DNA of 64,000 bases, taken from Enterococcus rivorum. Its GTDB lineage: Bacteria; Bacillota; Bacilli; Lactobacillales; Enterococcaceae. Where the stretch lies: the NCBI RefSeq assembly GCF_001742285.1, contig NZ_MIEK01000005.1, positions 1 to 64,000 of the forward strand. Direction: 5' to 3'. Made by a program: the position numbers and the translations under genes. Within the stretch, counting starts at the first letter, position 1. Each line of letters opens with the position of its first letter. Below are positions 7,731-17,800 of this stretch, piece by piece. The notes under the pieces were generated by a model. The model made no database searches. It was not told the origin of the DNA and saw only the letters and a program-made list of their open reading frames with translations.

Positions 7731-8957
7731 TTGAAAAAAACAATGACATTAATCACAGTTATGCTATTAGCGTTTCATTCTCTTCCAGTTATTAGTTATG
7801 CTTATGCAGCTGAACAAGAAGAAACGATACTAAGCACGTCAACAATCGAAGAATCAACCGAAACAACTACTAGCAGCAGTGAGTTACTCACAGAGCAATC
7901 TACAGAAAAAAGTACTGAAAGCATACCAGAAGCAACCACTGAAAGTAGCCACGTTGTAGAGCCAGAAAATCAAGCATCGCAAGAAGCAGTAACTAATTAT
8001 CAGCCAGAAGAGCAAGTAGTATCAGATGTTCAAATGCAAGGAGTGGCCGATCCGTTGTCCACAAAAATTGAGCGAAATTTGACAACCGAAGAATTTGTAA
8101 AAAAAGTAGGCAATGAAGCTCGAAAGGTTGCTGCTGAAAATGATTTGTTTGCTTCAGTAATGATTGCCCAAGCCATATTGGAATCAGGAAGTGGCAGCAG
8201 TCAATTGAGTCAAGCACCCTATTATAATTTATTTGGGATTAAAGGCGAATTTGAAGGACAATCTGTCACATTTAACACACAAGAGGACGATGGGACAGGA
8301 AACCTGTACATGATTCAATCGTCTTTCCGACAATACCCATCATTTAAAGAATCATTTCAAGATTACAGCGATCTTTTAAAAGGCGGTGTTACGTGGAATG
8401 AAGCAATTTATCAAGGTACTTGGAAAAGTGTAGCAACTACTTATCAAAACGCCACACAGAGCCTAACAGGTGTGTATGCAAGTGATACAAAATACAACGA
8501 AAAACTCAATCAGTTGATTGAAACATATGAACTAACAAAATACGATTTTCCAGAAGCTGAAGTAATAGCTGAGGACGGACAATTTACTCAACCGTTAACA
8601 ACAGAAGAACCAATTACAGATACGTTTGGTGGGGAAGATAATCATAGAGGTGTTGACTTTGCAGCAGCTGAAGGCACACCGATTCACGCCATGTCGGCTG
8701 GGACAATCATTTTTGCACAATATCACGACTCATGGGGAAATTATGTCGCTATTCAACATTCAAACGGTATAACGAGCTTGTACGCTCACCAGTCAATGAT
8801 TTCGGTCAGTGTTGGCGATATTGTTACACAAGGACAAGTAATCGGCTTTGTTGGTTCTACAGGAAATAGTACCGGACCACACCTACATGTCGAAATCTGT
8901 CAAGATAGTTCTCTACTACCTGAGAAGCTTGTTGATCCGCTGATTTTTTTACATTGA
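7731..8957 (+). CDS. Secreted two-domain wall hydrolase, paralogue of 963-2207
   Basis: The start is TTG 7731 after AAGGAGG. The 408-residue product has a signal peptide ending near YAYAAE, a Thr/Ser/Glu linker, a glucosaminidase domain (SVMIAQAILESGSGSS) and an M23 peptidase (HRGVD, HLHVE). It matches the 963-2207 product along its whole length but differs in linker and C-terminus (ends LIFLH). Both copies keep all visible catalytic motifs, so they look functional. The duplicated pair brackets the adhesin and coiled-coil genes, suggesting an ancestral duplication followed by insertion, or specialised use in different conditions. Confidence 0.87.
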   Translation: MKKTMTLITVMLLAFHSLPVISYAYAAEQEETILSTSTIEESTETTTSSSELLTEQSTEKSTESIPEATTESSHVVEPENQASQEAVTNYQPEEQVVSDVQMQGVADPLSTKIERNLTTEEFVKKVGNEARKVAAENDLFASVMIAQAILESGSGSSQLSQAPYYNLFGIKGEFEGQSVTFNTQEDDGTGNLYMIQSSFRQYPSFKESFQDYSDLLKGGVTWNEAIYQGTWKSVATTYQNATQSLTGVYASDTKYNEKLNQLIETYELTKYDFPEAEVIAEDGQFTQPLTTEEPITDTFGGEDNHRGVDFAAAEGTPIHAMSAGTIIFAQYHDSWGNYVAIQHSNGITSLYAHQSMISVSVGDIVTQGQVIGFVGSTGNSTGPHLHVEICQDSSLLPEKLVDPLIFLH

Positions 8958-9026
8958 TAACAAGAAAGAGAAACGTTACGCAAAAGAAGTTAAATAAAAA
9001 AATACGAATCATTTGGAGGAATTAAC

Positions 9027-9212
9027 ATGAGCACAATGAAAAAAGCATTATTTTTACTAGTAGCATTTGTAGGCTGTTTGGCAGTTTTGGGATTAATGTT
9101 TTATTTGTACGTTGTGGTAAAAGATTATCGAATTACTTTAGCAATCACTATTCTGTTAGCAGGAGCACTACTAATTTTCAAAAGGCTGGACAAAAGAAAG
9201 TCTAAATATTAA
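9027..9212 (+). CDS. Small two-pass membrane protein
   Basis: The 61-residue protein has two hydrophobic helices (about 5-28 and 35-50) and a basic tail. GGAGG lies nine bases before the ATG. It opens the transfer-gene series that runs without a clear break to 12.7 kb. The family is unknown. Confidence 0.65.
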   Translation: MSTMKKALFLLVAFVGCLAVLGLMFYLYVVVKDYRITLAITILLAGALLIFKRLDKRKSKY

Positions 9213-9227
9213 TAGGGGGTTGAATTA

Positions 9228-9404
9228 ATGGACATATTAAAAAATATGACTAAAGCAAAGAAAGACGAAGTTAGGAAAAAAGTAAAGGAAATGATGGAAA
9301 AAGAGGGAATTGTCTATGAGGACTGGCTACTCAGCTTAGAGTTAGATTATTTACTTAACAATCTGAATGTATTATCACAAAAACAAGGAGGGCACCATCA
9401 ATGA
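9228..9404 (+). CDS. Small charged protein, overlaps the next start
   Basis: The 58-residue protein is Lys/Glu-rich at its N-terminus, followed by an acidic Leu-rich helix (WLLSLELDYLLNNL). It has a good GGGGG-type ribosome site, and its TGA overlaps the ATG of the next gene (ATGA), indicating translational coupling. The function is unknown; it probably acts with the small membrane protein that follows. Confidence 0.6.
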   Translation: MDILKNMTKAKKDEVRKKVKEMMEKEGIVYEDWLLSLELDYLLNNLNVLSQKQGGHHQ

Positions 9405-9757
9405 AATTTCACATGCTAAACCTATTAATCAGAAGCAACGTAATTTTAACAGCTGCAAACTCACCAGGAGATATATTCAAAAATATTATGACCGATTTTA
9501 AAACATGGCTACTCGCAGGAATGGGCATTTATGCTGCTGTACAATTCATTTTAGGTTGTATGGATTTTATGTCTAAAGAGCCACAGAAACACAGTGCTGG
9601 GAAAGATCACATGGTTCATGCAGGAATTGGACTGGTACTTGCATTTTCAGCCACTACAATAATGACCTACCTACAAACATCAACAGGTACTTGGTCAAAT
9701 ACTCCAGCAGCAATGGTTGAATTCAACTTGATGCTTCAATCAATAATGATGAAATAA
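9401..9757 (+). CDS. Small two-pass membrane protein, possible VirB2-like subunit
   Basis: The 118-residue protein has a signal-like N-terminus, then two membrane helices (about 39-60 and 77-97) separated by a short basic loop. This is the topology of VirB2/TrbC-type pilins and of small membrane subunits at this place in Gram-positive transfer operons. It is translationally coupled to the gene before it. The VirB2 assignment rests on size, topology and position, not on a motif. Confidence 0.7.
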   Translation: MKFHMLNLLIRSNVILTAANSPGDIFKNIMTDFKTWLLAGMGIYAAVQFILGCMDFMSKEPQKHSAGKDHMVHAGIGLVLAFSATTIMTYLQTSTGTWSNTPAAMVEFNLMLQSIMMK

Positions 9758-9772
9758 GAAAGAGGGTTTCGT

Positions 9773-10879
9773 ATGTTAACAATTCAATTTTCTGAAAACA
9801 AACGATTTCCTAAAAAGGCAGTTACCATTTATGAGGGAATTAAACTCTTGTATTCGGAAGAACAACGAATAATGGCAGCGAAATCTTCTGAATCAGTGAA
9901 AATTATGATAAAAGGTTCAACTGTTATTGATGAATTTTCGGCTTCTATTCCACTTGGTAAGGGGTATGGTCAAGAATTAATCTCTTATGTAGAGCAGGAA
10001 CTATTATCAAACTATCCTGATAATCAAAATGAAATAGATCAGTTTGTTGAAGAGTTAGCCACTTCATTTGCCGACGGCCGAAATGGATCACCTATGCCTG
10101 ATAACAACGTTAAAGAAAAGAAAGCTAAGAGTACATGGAATAGTAAAACAGTACTAGTAATTTTTCTAATAGCTTTCATTACAGTTATGGGAGGAATTTT
10201 ATGGTTCACATTTGCTGGGAGGGAGTTCTCAAAAAAAGTGACACCTCCAGCTCAAACGGTGACTTCCCAATCGGCTGGAGAAAAACAAAACGATCCTTCA
10301 AAAAAAATAGTAGCTGCATTAGAAAAAAAATCAGCGATAGAAGTTGGTAACAAATTTCCAGAAGATCATGTTCTTATTGTTGAGTATTTGGTAGAAAAGA
10401 AGAAGTTTAAAGACCTAGAAACATTTCAAGATTCTTTCCCTACTGAAGAAGGAGCGTTCAATTTAGCCTTTTATCAAGAAGATTGGGAAAATGTCATAAA
10501 GCTTCAAACAACAAAGCTAACAAAGGAATATCAAGCAATGTTAGCTCATGCCTATATTAAATTACGGCAACCAATGGAAGCTGAGATATTGAATGAAACA
10601 CTGAAGAGTGACACCCTAAAAAAAGAAATTTTAGAGACTTACAAAGTTAATGCTGTTTATAAAATCCGAGAGGGGAAAATTGACGATGCCCAAACCATCC
10701 AAAATAAGATCAAAGATTCTGATTTAGAAGAACTGATTGAAACAGCAAAAACATGTAAAGACATGATTTCATTTTTCATTAAAGAAAAAGATGCCGAAAA
10801 TCAAAAAATTTGGACGAAAAGGTTAGAGAATTTAGGAGGAGAGTTTATTTCTAATGAAAATACAAAAAAAGATAACTAA
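9773..10879 (+). CDS. Bitopic membrane protein with extracellular helical domain
   Basis: The 368-residue protein has a soluble N-terminal domain (1-115), one membrane segment (about 124-147) and a helical C-terminal domain (about 180-360) whose spacing resembles TPR-like or EssB-like repeats. The last 26 bases overlap the next gene. Topology, with a cytoplasmic domain and an external helical domain, suits a channel scaffold. The resemblance to EssB-type proteins is in architecture only. Confidence 0.7.
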   Translation: MLTIQFSENKRFPKKAVTIYEGIKLLYSEEQRIMAAKSSESVKIMIKGSTVIDEFSASIPLGKGYGQELISYVEQELLSNYPDNQNEIDQFVEELATSFADGRNGSPMPDNNVKEKKAKSTWNSKTVLVIFLIAFITVMGGILWFTFAGREFSKKVTPPAQTVTSQSAGEKQNDPSKKIVAALEKKSAIEVGNKFPEDHVLIVEYLVEKKKFKDLETFQDSFPTEEGAFNLAFYQEDWENVIKLQTTKLTKEYQAMLAHAYIKLRQPMEAEILNETLKSDTLKKEILETYKVNAVYKIREGKIDDAQTIQNKIKDSDLEELIETAKTCKDMISFFIKEKDAENQKIWTKRLENLGGEFISNENTKKDN

Positions 10880-12683
10880 AAAAAGCTTGTATGTTGCATT
10901 GGGGGTTTTAGTGTGCACAGGAGTAATTGCTACAGTAGCAATTGGCATGCAATCAGGCCAAGAGCAATCTCAGAGCTCAAAAGTTTCGACAGAAACTTCT
11001 AGTGATCGCACGTTTGAATCTTCAGACGACGCAATCAAGCTTCCAAAAAAGAAAAAAGATATAGCTAAGGATACATTAAAAAAATACGATGTTGATTCTA
11101 AGAAATCCCCCAAAAAAAGTACTAGTAATTCTACTGCTGAATTAACTTTGCAAGAATTGCGTGCTGTAGCAAGGGTTATTACGAAACAGAAAGAAGATCA
11201 ACAAAAATTACTTACTAATCCAGGGTTACCAAAACCAACTGATCCAATAAAACCGAATAAACCAGAAAAACCGAATAAACCAGAAAAACCGAATAAACCA
11301 GAAAAACCTGTAGAACCACCAGTTGTTATTGAAAGTACACCTACAATAAATTATCAAGAAGGAATTGTGCTCGTTAAAAACTCTCTGTTTGATCCTTATA
11401 GATACATTCAAGTGAACGACACTTTAGATCCTAATGTATCAATTTACATCGATACAACAGGACTAAATATGAGTGAAGTTGGAAATCAATCCTTTATCGT
11501 AATTGCAACAAATAAATTTGGAAAATCAGCTGTAGCAAAAATTCCTGTTTTTGTTGCGTCAAAACCTGAAATCTATCTATCTGAAGATCCAATTCAACAA
11601 GTGATTGGTCATTCGTTCGATGCATTGGCATATATTCGAGCTGAGGACGAAATAGATGGGGATGTAACGGCCAATATTACTGTTCTTAATTCTACAGTTA
11701 ACGTGGAAGTAGAAGGGGTTTATAGTGTCGATTACAGTGTTGTGAATAGCACAGGAATTCAAACAGTTGCTTCAGCAGCAGTTCAAGTTGTGAATGGGCC
11801 ACCAGCAATTAACGTACCAACCGTTCATCATGAAATCAATCAAGCCTTTGATCCATTACTTGGCGTAACTGCAACATCATTTAATGGTACAACAATTCCT
11901 GTTACAACAGAGAACGTGCTAGAAAACACAGTCGATATTACTACAGAAGGAACGTATAAAGTAGTTTATCAAGTACAAGACCAATATGGGAAACAGTCAG
12001 AGAAAGTTGAACGTTCAGTAGTTGTTGAAAATGAAGCACCAGTTATTCATGGCACAAAAAATATAACAATACATGTTGGCTCTTCAATTACTGAAGCCGA
12101 CTTGCTGAATGGTGTAACTGCAACAGATCGTGAAGACGACAAATTAGGGCTTCCGTTAGTGGTAAGCATTGATAAAGAATTATTTGCTGCAATCAACACA
12201 AATGAAGTTGGCCAGTATCCGTTGTCCTACAGCACTACTGATAGTATGGGAAAAACAACGACGAAAACAATAATTGTTCAAGTGGTGAATGACAAACCCG
12301 TTATTCATGGTGCAAATGATATTGAAATTGAATTAAGTAGTTCTTTTGATCCATTAGCAGGCGTGACAGTAACCGATACAGAAGACGGAGCTATTCCGAC
12401 GAATCAGATTCAAGTCACGAACAATGTTAATACGAGTGTAGCAGGAGTGTATGACGTCATTTATCAAGTATCCGATCGTCAAGGTCAAATGACAACTTTA
12501 ACTAGAAAAGTGACCGTTTTACCTAAAAAGGAGCAACAATTTGAAAGAGGATTTCAAGAAATCCTTATTGAAGAGCCTAAGTTTGTATCAGAAAAAAAAG
12601 TAGCCAATGAAGAAAGTCATAAAAAAAGTGAAGAGCTTACATTAAAATTAGAAACACCTTTAGAATTGGTTTTGGAAAAATAA
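10854..12683 (+). CDS. Membrane-anchored protein with Pro-rich stalk and tandem Ig-like (DUF5011-type) domains
   Basis: The 609-residue protein has an N-terminal membrane anchor (about 13-32), a Lys-rich region and a stalk with repeated PNKPEK units (about 128-150). Four or five bacterial Ig-like domains follow, ending in the pattern G-Y-V-Y-V-D-G (for example GVYDVIYQVSDRQG), with 'SSFDPLAGVTVTD' style domain starts. The tail is Glu/Lys-rich with no sortase motif. It probably extends through the wall as a rod at the transfer site. A related Ig-like segment occurs inside the coupling protein at 17801. Confidence 0.8.
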   Translation: MKIQKKITKKSLYVALGVLVCTGVIATVAIGMQSGQEQSQSSKVSTETSSDRTFESSDDAIKLPKKKKDIAKDTLKKYDVDSKKSPKKSTSNSTAELTLQELRAVARVITKQKEDQQKLLTNPGLPKPTDPIKPNKPEKPNKPEKPNKPEKPVEPPVVIESTPTINYQEGIVLVKNSLFDPYRYIQVNDTLDPNVSIYIDTTGLNMSEVGNQSFIVIATNKFGKSAVAKIPVFVASKPEIYLSEDPIQQVIGHSFDALAYIRAEDEIDGDVTANITVLNSTVNVEVEGVYSVDYSVVNSTGIQTVASAAVQVVNGPPAINVPTVHHEINQAFDPLLGVTATSFNGTTIPVTTENVLENTVDITTEGTYKVVYQVQDQYGKQSEKVERSVVVENEAPVIHGTKNITIHVGSSITEADLLNGVTATDREDDKLGLPLVVSIDKELFAAINTNEVGQYPLSYSTTDSMGKTTTKTIIVQVVNDKPVIHGANDIEIELSSSFDPLAGVTVTDTEDGAIPTNQIQVTNNVNTSVAGVYDVIYQVSDRQGQMTTLTRKVTVLPKKEQQFERGFQEILIEEPKFVSEKKVANEESHKKSEELTLKLETPLELVLEK

Positions 12684-12696
12684 GCAAACGCTAAGC

Positions 12697-12727
12697 AGCT
12701 AGATAGAAATTATCTAGCTACTTTTGT
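12697..12727 (+). terminator. Hairpin terminator
   Basis: AGCTAGATA at 12697-12705 pairs perfectly with TATCTAGCT at 12711-12719, followed by a short T-rich tract. The weak T-run suggests partial read-through into the next transfer genes. Confidence 0.6.
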
Positions 12728-12759
12728 ACATTACGACAGGAATTTAAGGAGAATAAGTG

Positions 12760-13047
12760 ATGAATATTTTTACAAAATTTTACTATCTAGTAATCATACT
12801 ATCAAGCTACATTATATATTTATCGGTTTCGACAAAGTTGTACTTTTTTTTATTTTGTCGAATAATGACTGGTTTTCAATTGCCAATACTAGCTTTTTTT
12901 GTTTTTTTAGCATTACTTGTTCTCATTGCTAATGTCGTTGTGTCTGGTTTATTAGTAATTTTACTTTTAATGAAAAAAAAAGATGATTGCAAAAAAAATA
13001 GGAAAATGGAGAGGAAGTATGACAACAAAAAATTGGAGAGAATTTAA
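12760..13047 (+). CDS. Small membrane protein
   Basis: The 95-residue protein has two long hydrophobic stretches (about 5-32 and 40-70) and a very basic C-terminus. ATG 12760 has AAGGAGA six bases upstream (GTG 12757 immediately before is possible). Its end overlaps the next gene by 29 bases, so the two are coupled. The family is not recognised. Confidence 0.65.
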   Translation: MNIFTKFYYLVIILSSYIIYLSVSTKLYFFLFCRIMTGFQLPILAFFVFLALLVLIANVVVSGLLVILLLMKKKDDCKKNRKMERKYDNKKLERI

Positions 13048-14104
13048 GGTTAAACTTAAAACTCTAGAGTTTTGGACGGTGCAAGTTTTAAATGCTAGTT
13101 ATATCTACAAAAAATTTAATTGGATTGTGCTAAGGGTAGGTTGCTGGCTAGGAGTGTTAGCAATTGGAAAGCAGTTTTTATTAACGTATGTTTCAAATCA
13201 AAAAGAAGCTGCTTTTGCTTTTTCAAAGTTGTTAGGTGTTTTCCCTGTATTTTTAAATGCTTTACTTACACTGTATCTTTTGCTTTTTAGTACAAAGGTT
13301 ATGTTGAGAAATAGTTCATGGAAAAAGTATGGCAAAAAAATTTTGAAGTTGCTTTTATTTTGGGCGATTGCTTTAAAAGTTCAACTTTTAAACCCTCAAA
13401 CGTATGCAGCAGTAACAGAATCAATCATTCCTATTAAAATGTTTGAAGGATTCTTCCCATACTTAGTTTCATTAGTTTTGCTGAGGATTAGTTTAAATAG
13501 TCTAGAACGTGTTATTGCCAATAGTTTTGATTTAGTAGGAGATCCTAACTCTCAAATATTGATTGTTTCAGAGCGTTGGAAACCGTATGTAAAATTAGAA
13601 GCCGTTGAAGCTGAAGGTCAGGCTCTTCCTGATGGAACATTTGCTACACAGAAGCAGTATGTCAGGGTGTCTTTAAAGTATTCTTTTGTAAAAATTCGAG
13701 TGCAGAAGAAATTTGTTTTATTCCCTCTTAGTGGAGGTATTTCTCTGAAAAATGATACTCATAAGTTGGTTTTAGCTAAAGGAGTAGGAGGACGCACTTC
13801 ACAGTTGTTTCTTCCTTTTTTTAGTGAAGAGGAATTGCTTAGATATGAGGATTCTTATGGAATGAAGATCCATGAGAAGTTTATGAAAAATCCGAAAACT
13901 CTGTATGAAGAATTAAAAAATAGTAAAAGATGCATTGTTATCCTAGAAACAAAAGAGTGCAGAGCAGTTGCAAATCCAGATTTAACAATAAATTTAGATA
14001 TTAGAAAAAATGCTGAAGACTCTGAAATAGAATTTTTGGTTAAATTTGCAAATAAATTACACAGAGAGCTACTGTCACTATATGAACTGGATAGGGAGGA
14101 ATAA
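13019..14104 (+). CDS. Multi-pass membrane protein of the transfer operon
   Basis: The 361-residue protein has three or four N-terminal membrane helices (within residues 30-170) and a soluble C-terminal domain of about 180 residues. ATG 13019 is chosen for its GGAGAGG site; ATG 12983 is in frame but sits deep inside the previous gene. It lies two bases upstream of the large soluble protein, so the pair is tightly coupled. The function is unknown, with a role at the channel base inferred from position. Confidence 0.72.
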   Translation: MTTKNWREFKVKLKTLEFWTVQVLNASYIYKKFNWIVLRVGCWLGVLAIGKQFLLTYVSNQKEAAFAFSKLLGVFPVFLNALLTLYLLLFSTKVMLRNSSWKKYGKKILKLLLFWAIALKVQLLNPQTYAAVTESIIPIKMFEGFFPYLVSLVLLRISLNSLERVIANSFDLVGDPNSQILIVSERWKPYVKLEAVEAEGQALPDGTFATQKQYVRVSLKYSFVKIRVQKKFVLFPLSGGISLKNDTHKLVLAKGVGGRTSQLFLPFFSEEELLRYEDSYGMKIHEKFMKNPKTLYEELKNSKRCIVILETKECRAVANPDLTINLDIRKNAEDSEIEFLVKFANKLHRELLSLYELDREE

Positions 14105-14106
14105 TA

Positions 14107-17100
14107 ATGGCTAAAATTTTTACTATCGATGCACAGGAGGCCCAAAGAAGCTTATTTCCTGAGTATTTAGAACTTGGTAAGGGCAGACTGGAGTATATGG
14201 AAAAACAACAATCTGACCTGAAAAAAAATATTATTACTCGTATTTCGAATAGAAAGAAAATACGAGAAAATCAAGAATATATTAATGGGTTGAGAGGGCA
14301 CTTGGATGGGATGGAATCAAATCCAGAACTTTACTTGCATAAAACAACTGACTTGATTGCACCTTCTAAAGCAGAAGAAGCAATTGTATCTGCTCTTGTA
14401 AATCAAATTAATTTTGAGTTTAGAAACAAATTTCATACCTTAAGAGATGAACTTAAAGGAACTCATATGTTCGATTGGAAATCCGAAAGACTTGCTACTA
14501 TTGAACGAGATTTATCAAACATGTCAACTGCTTGGTTTTTTAAAGCGAATGAATGTCCTTCTTTTAAAGACTCTGTAAGCATGGATCGCTGGGAAGCATA
14601 TGTATTAGAAACAGAATATACTTTTAATCCAATAGATGGGATGAATTACAAAAACGAAGATTCAACATTTGAATATGATGTACAACAAATTGAAACCTAT
14701 CTTAACACAATGGCCCACTATTTAGATTCGAGTGAAGGGAAATATCTATTTGAATTACAGAATTTCAGGGACAACATGTCTGCTGAAGTGTTGTTAAAGC
14801 TGAGTGACTTTATAGATGACCGTACAGATAAGTACAAAAAGAAAATAGAATATTTTTCTAAAGAGTACGGTGATCAAAAAGAGCTTGGCATACTTGTTGA
14901 TAATTTAGCAAAACCATTTGTCATAGAAAAAGCACAAATCGGAATCTTGTTAGAAGAAGAAAATAGACTAAAAGCCGAAACATTGAGTAAGTCAACAGAT
15001 TTAGAACGAATAAATGAATGGATTAAGTCATTGAAAGAGGCTAATTTGGTCTCAGGGGATGAATTGATTATTAAAGGGACAGTAAACGGTGGGTATATGG
15101 ATGGTAAAATAGTAGATTTATCTATTCCTATTCATTCAATAGAACTAGGAACAAATGAAAATAATGAAGTAGGTATTCAGTATTCTTTTGACGACAATGT
15201 TGACTTGGTAGATCGTTGGGTCGGAAATGCTGAAGAATTTATGAATATGTTCAGAAATCAACCTGAATTTTATAAGAAATGGAATGAAATCGTTATTGCT
15301 GATATTGAAAAAGAACTAAGTGATCAAAAAATAGTAGAGGAACCAACTGTAAGTTATGCTTCAAATTACCACTTAGGAGGAGACTATGTATTAGTTGTTG
15401 ATGGAGGACAGTATTTAGAAGGTGAGAATACTGTTAATATTCTCAAATGGGGAGAACCTTTTTCAGGAAGTAAAGCTAAGGTAGTAGCTGTTATTAGAGA
15501 TTTAACCAAATCTGAAGCCAAAGAAATGATGTCAAATCCATTTGATGTTGATTTAGAATACAGCATAATTACAATAGGTGATTCTGGTGCTATTGAAAAC
15601 ATTCGTGGTTTTTCAGAAGTGTTAGTAACTTTAGGAGAGTTGTCTAATGATATGAGTATACCTGAAAACATAGCTTATAGTTTTGCTGAAGCAGGTAAGG
15701 ATGATATAGCTAAAGATATACGTAAGAGTATTAATAAGCACATAGAACGTGTTGAAATTTCTAATCAACTTAGTCAAATGACAAAAGATCAACGGAAAGT
15801 CATTGAATTATCAATAGGTCAAGAATTTCGGTCAGAACAAATTGATAGAATAAATGAATATATCGCTGAAGAGAATGGGCTTCAAACTTTTTATGAAACG
15901 CAACAACAAGATACTTCTGGGTTCAGTGAGAGTATTTCAGATTTAGAAAATCAGCTCAAAGAGTTACAAGATGAACAAGAGAAGTCAGCTGAGACTCTTC
16001 AAAAAATTAAGGAAACACTGGAACCAGACCAAAAATATGAAGTGGAGTATTTAATTGATCATGTCCATTATGAACCATTAAATGAACTTATGGGACAAAC
16101 GGCTGTGAGGGAAGATACTAGAGGTACAGAAGCTTCTGAGGACTTACAGCAGCTTGCTAAAGAAAGAGCACAAAAAATCCGTGAAAGTAAAGAGGTCAAG
16201 GAAGCAAGATCAAACCTATCTCCAGATAAACAAAATTTCTTATCATTCTTTGATTCATTAACAAGTGAAGAAAAAACGTTGTTTAGAGCACTCAATGACA
16301 GCAAACTAGAATATACTTTCTTTCAGGAAGATCCAATCATGTATGCTCTCGAAGATAATGGATCTTCTAAAGAAGAAGAGTATATGCAATTAAAAAATAC
16401 TGTTTCTAGTGAACGAATCAATGAGATAGAACAATATTTTGAAGATACTGTAGGATATGCTTATCAATGGTCGGATAAAGAACTGACTGTTCATGATATT
16501 CATTCGCTTGTTGGGAGTAATGAAGGTAGTGAATTTACCAATGAAGTAAAAACCGAATTAAACAATCAAAGAGTTGATGTGGAAGAACGAACACAGGACT
16601 CTTTTTTTGATGAAAAGGAACAAGTGATTGAAATGTATTCTAAGTTTTTGGAAGGAACAAGACTAAGCTATGAGGATCGGTCGATTATAACGTCTTTTGA
16701 TCAAAAAGTTTCTTCCTTTGAACAAATGCAAATGAGGCTAGAGACAATTGGAAAAATAAAAATCGAAAATCCACATATTGATCTTTCTATAAAAGAAGCT
16801 GCATTAGAAGGGACAAGAGGTGAGGAAGCAGAAATGAATGCAATAACCTCTGCTGAATATTTTGAATTGTCAAAAAACGAACGTGCAGAACCCTTCTTAC
16901 AAGAAAAAAATTATACTAAAGAACCTGTTTTTTCTTCTGTTCAGGATGCTAGAAATTGGATATTTGAGCAACAGGTTACTTACATGCAAGAATGGTTATC
17001 TGTTCAAGATAGCAGTCTTTTTGGGGAACATGAACAGGAAGTTATCGACAGTTTAGAGGTAGAGTTTAAAAACGGTCGGACACAAATGAAACTTTTATAT

Positions 17101-17784
17101 ATCGATGATCGATATAAGTTGCCTGTCACATCTAATTCAGTTGAGCAAATTCTTGAAAATATTTTTAAGAATGCCCCCACGTTGGTGTCTAATGCAATGG
17201 ACTTTGTGAATGAAAAATCTTTGACATTTGAGAACAACGTTCTTGATAGCCTAGCTACTTTGTATGAACTAAAGGACGATATGGCTTTTACATCAGAAAA
17301 TTATGCGAAAATATTTGGTTATCCAAGTATTAGTCATGAACGGGATATTTTAAAAAATATCAGACAACAACGATCAGAACAATTGTTTGATTGGGTGTAT
17401 AATGAGACTTATCCATTAGGTACTACGATAGAATACAGACATGACCGCCTACTAACTCTTGATAAGAAGATAGTAGACGGTCATCAATTCTTTTTAGCCG
17501 ACGAAAACACTGAGCTAATGATTCGCTCGTCGCCTAAAAGTGAGAATAACTTTGAATGTTGGACATTCACTGATGCTGGTAACTGTGAGACATTCTCTTT
17601 TCCAGGTTCAAAAATAGCAGCGGAATATTTAAGTCATTTAAATGCTGCTCCATGCTCATTAGGCAGCATGGATCTATTAGCCAAATTTATGAATAATGAT
17701 CGTAGTCAGGAGCTAAATAAGCATTTGGTTCAAAACCAAGTAATGAGAGAAACATACCGAGAAGAAACTGGACGGTCAATGTAG
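14107..17784 (+). CDS. Very large soluble protein (1225 residues), function unknown
   Basis: This acidic, Glu/Lys/Asp-rich protein has no membrane segment. Helical regions at the ends and centre (for example residues 590-680) enclose smaller alpha/beta modules near 300-420 and 430-540, where short beta-rich units (GGDYVLVVDGGQYLEG) recall the small domains of 'large polyvalent' proteins carried by phages and conjugative elements. A last module (about 1100-1200) is also alpha/beta. No nuclease or protease motif is evident. It sits between a membrane subunit and the coupling protein, so it could be a substrate co-transferred with DNA or a cytoplasmic assembly factor; both are inference. Confidence 0.7.
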   Translation: MAKIFTIDAQEAQRSLFPEYLELGKGRLEYMEKQQSDLKKNIITRISNRKKIRENQEYINGLRGHLDGMESNPELYLHKTTDLIAPSKAEEAIVSALVNQINFEFRNKFHTLRDELKGTHMFDWKSERLATIERDLSNMSTAWFFKANECPSFKDSVSMDRWEAYVLETEYTFNPIDGMNYKNEDSTFEYDVQQIETYLNTMAHYLDSSEGKYLFELQNFRDNMSAEVLLKLSDFIDDRTDKYKKKIEYFSKEYGDQKELGILVDNLAKPFVIEKAQIGILLEEENRLKAETLSKSTDLERINEWIKSLKEANLVSGDELIIKGTVNGGYMDGKIVDLSIPIHSIELGTNENNEVGIQYSFDDNVDLVDRWVGNAEEFMNMFRNQPEFYKKWNEIVIADIEKELSDQKIVEEPTVSYASNYHLGGDYVLVVDGGQYLEGENTVNILKWGEPFSGSKAKVVAVIRDLTKSEAKEMMSNPFDVDLEYSIITIGDSGAIENIRGFSEVLVTLGELSNDMSIPENIAYSFAEAGKDDIAKDIRKSINKHIERVEISNQLSQMTKDQRKVIELSIGQEFRSEQIDRINEYIAEENGLQTFYETQQQDTSGFSESISDLENQLKELQDEQEKSAETLQKIKETLEPDQKYEVEYLIDHVHYEPLNELMGQTAVREDTRGTEASEDLQQLAKERAQKIRESKEVKEARSNLSPDKQNFLSFFDSLTSEEKTLFRALNDSKLEYTFFQEDPIMYALEDNGSSKEEEYMQLKNTVSSERINEIEQYFEDTVGYAYQWSDKELTVHDIHSLVGSNEGSEFTNEVKTELNNQRVDVEERTQDSFFDEKEQVIEMYSKFLEGTRLSYEDRSIITSFDQKVSSFEQMQMRLETIGKIKIENPHIDLSIKEAALEGTRGEEAEMNAITSAEYFELSKNERAEPFLQEKNYTKEPVFSSVQDARNWIFEQQVTYMQEWLSVQDSSLFGEHEQEVIDSLEVEFKNGRTQMKLLYIDDRYKLPVTSNSVEQILENIFKNAPTLVSNAMDFVNEKSLTFENNVLDSLATLYELKDDMAFTSENYAKIFGYPSISHERDILKNIRQQRSEQLFDWVYNETYPLGTTIEYRHDRLLTLDKKIVDGHQFFLADENTELMIRSSPKSENNFECWTFTDAGNCETFSFPGSKIAAEYLSHLNAAPCSLGSMDLLAKFMNNDRSQELNKHLVQNQVMRETYREETGRSM

Positions 17785-17800
17785 CGAGGAGTGTGCAAAC

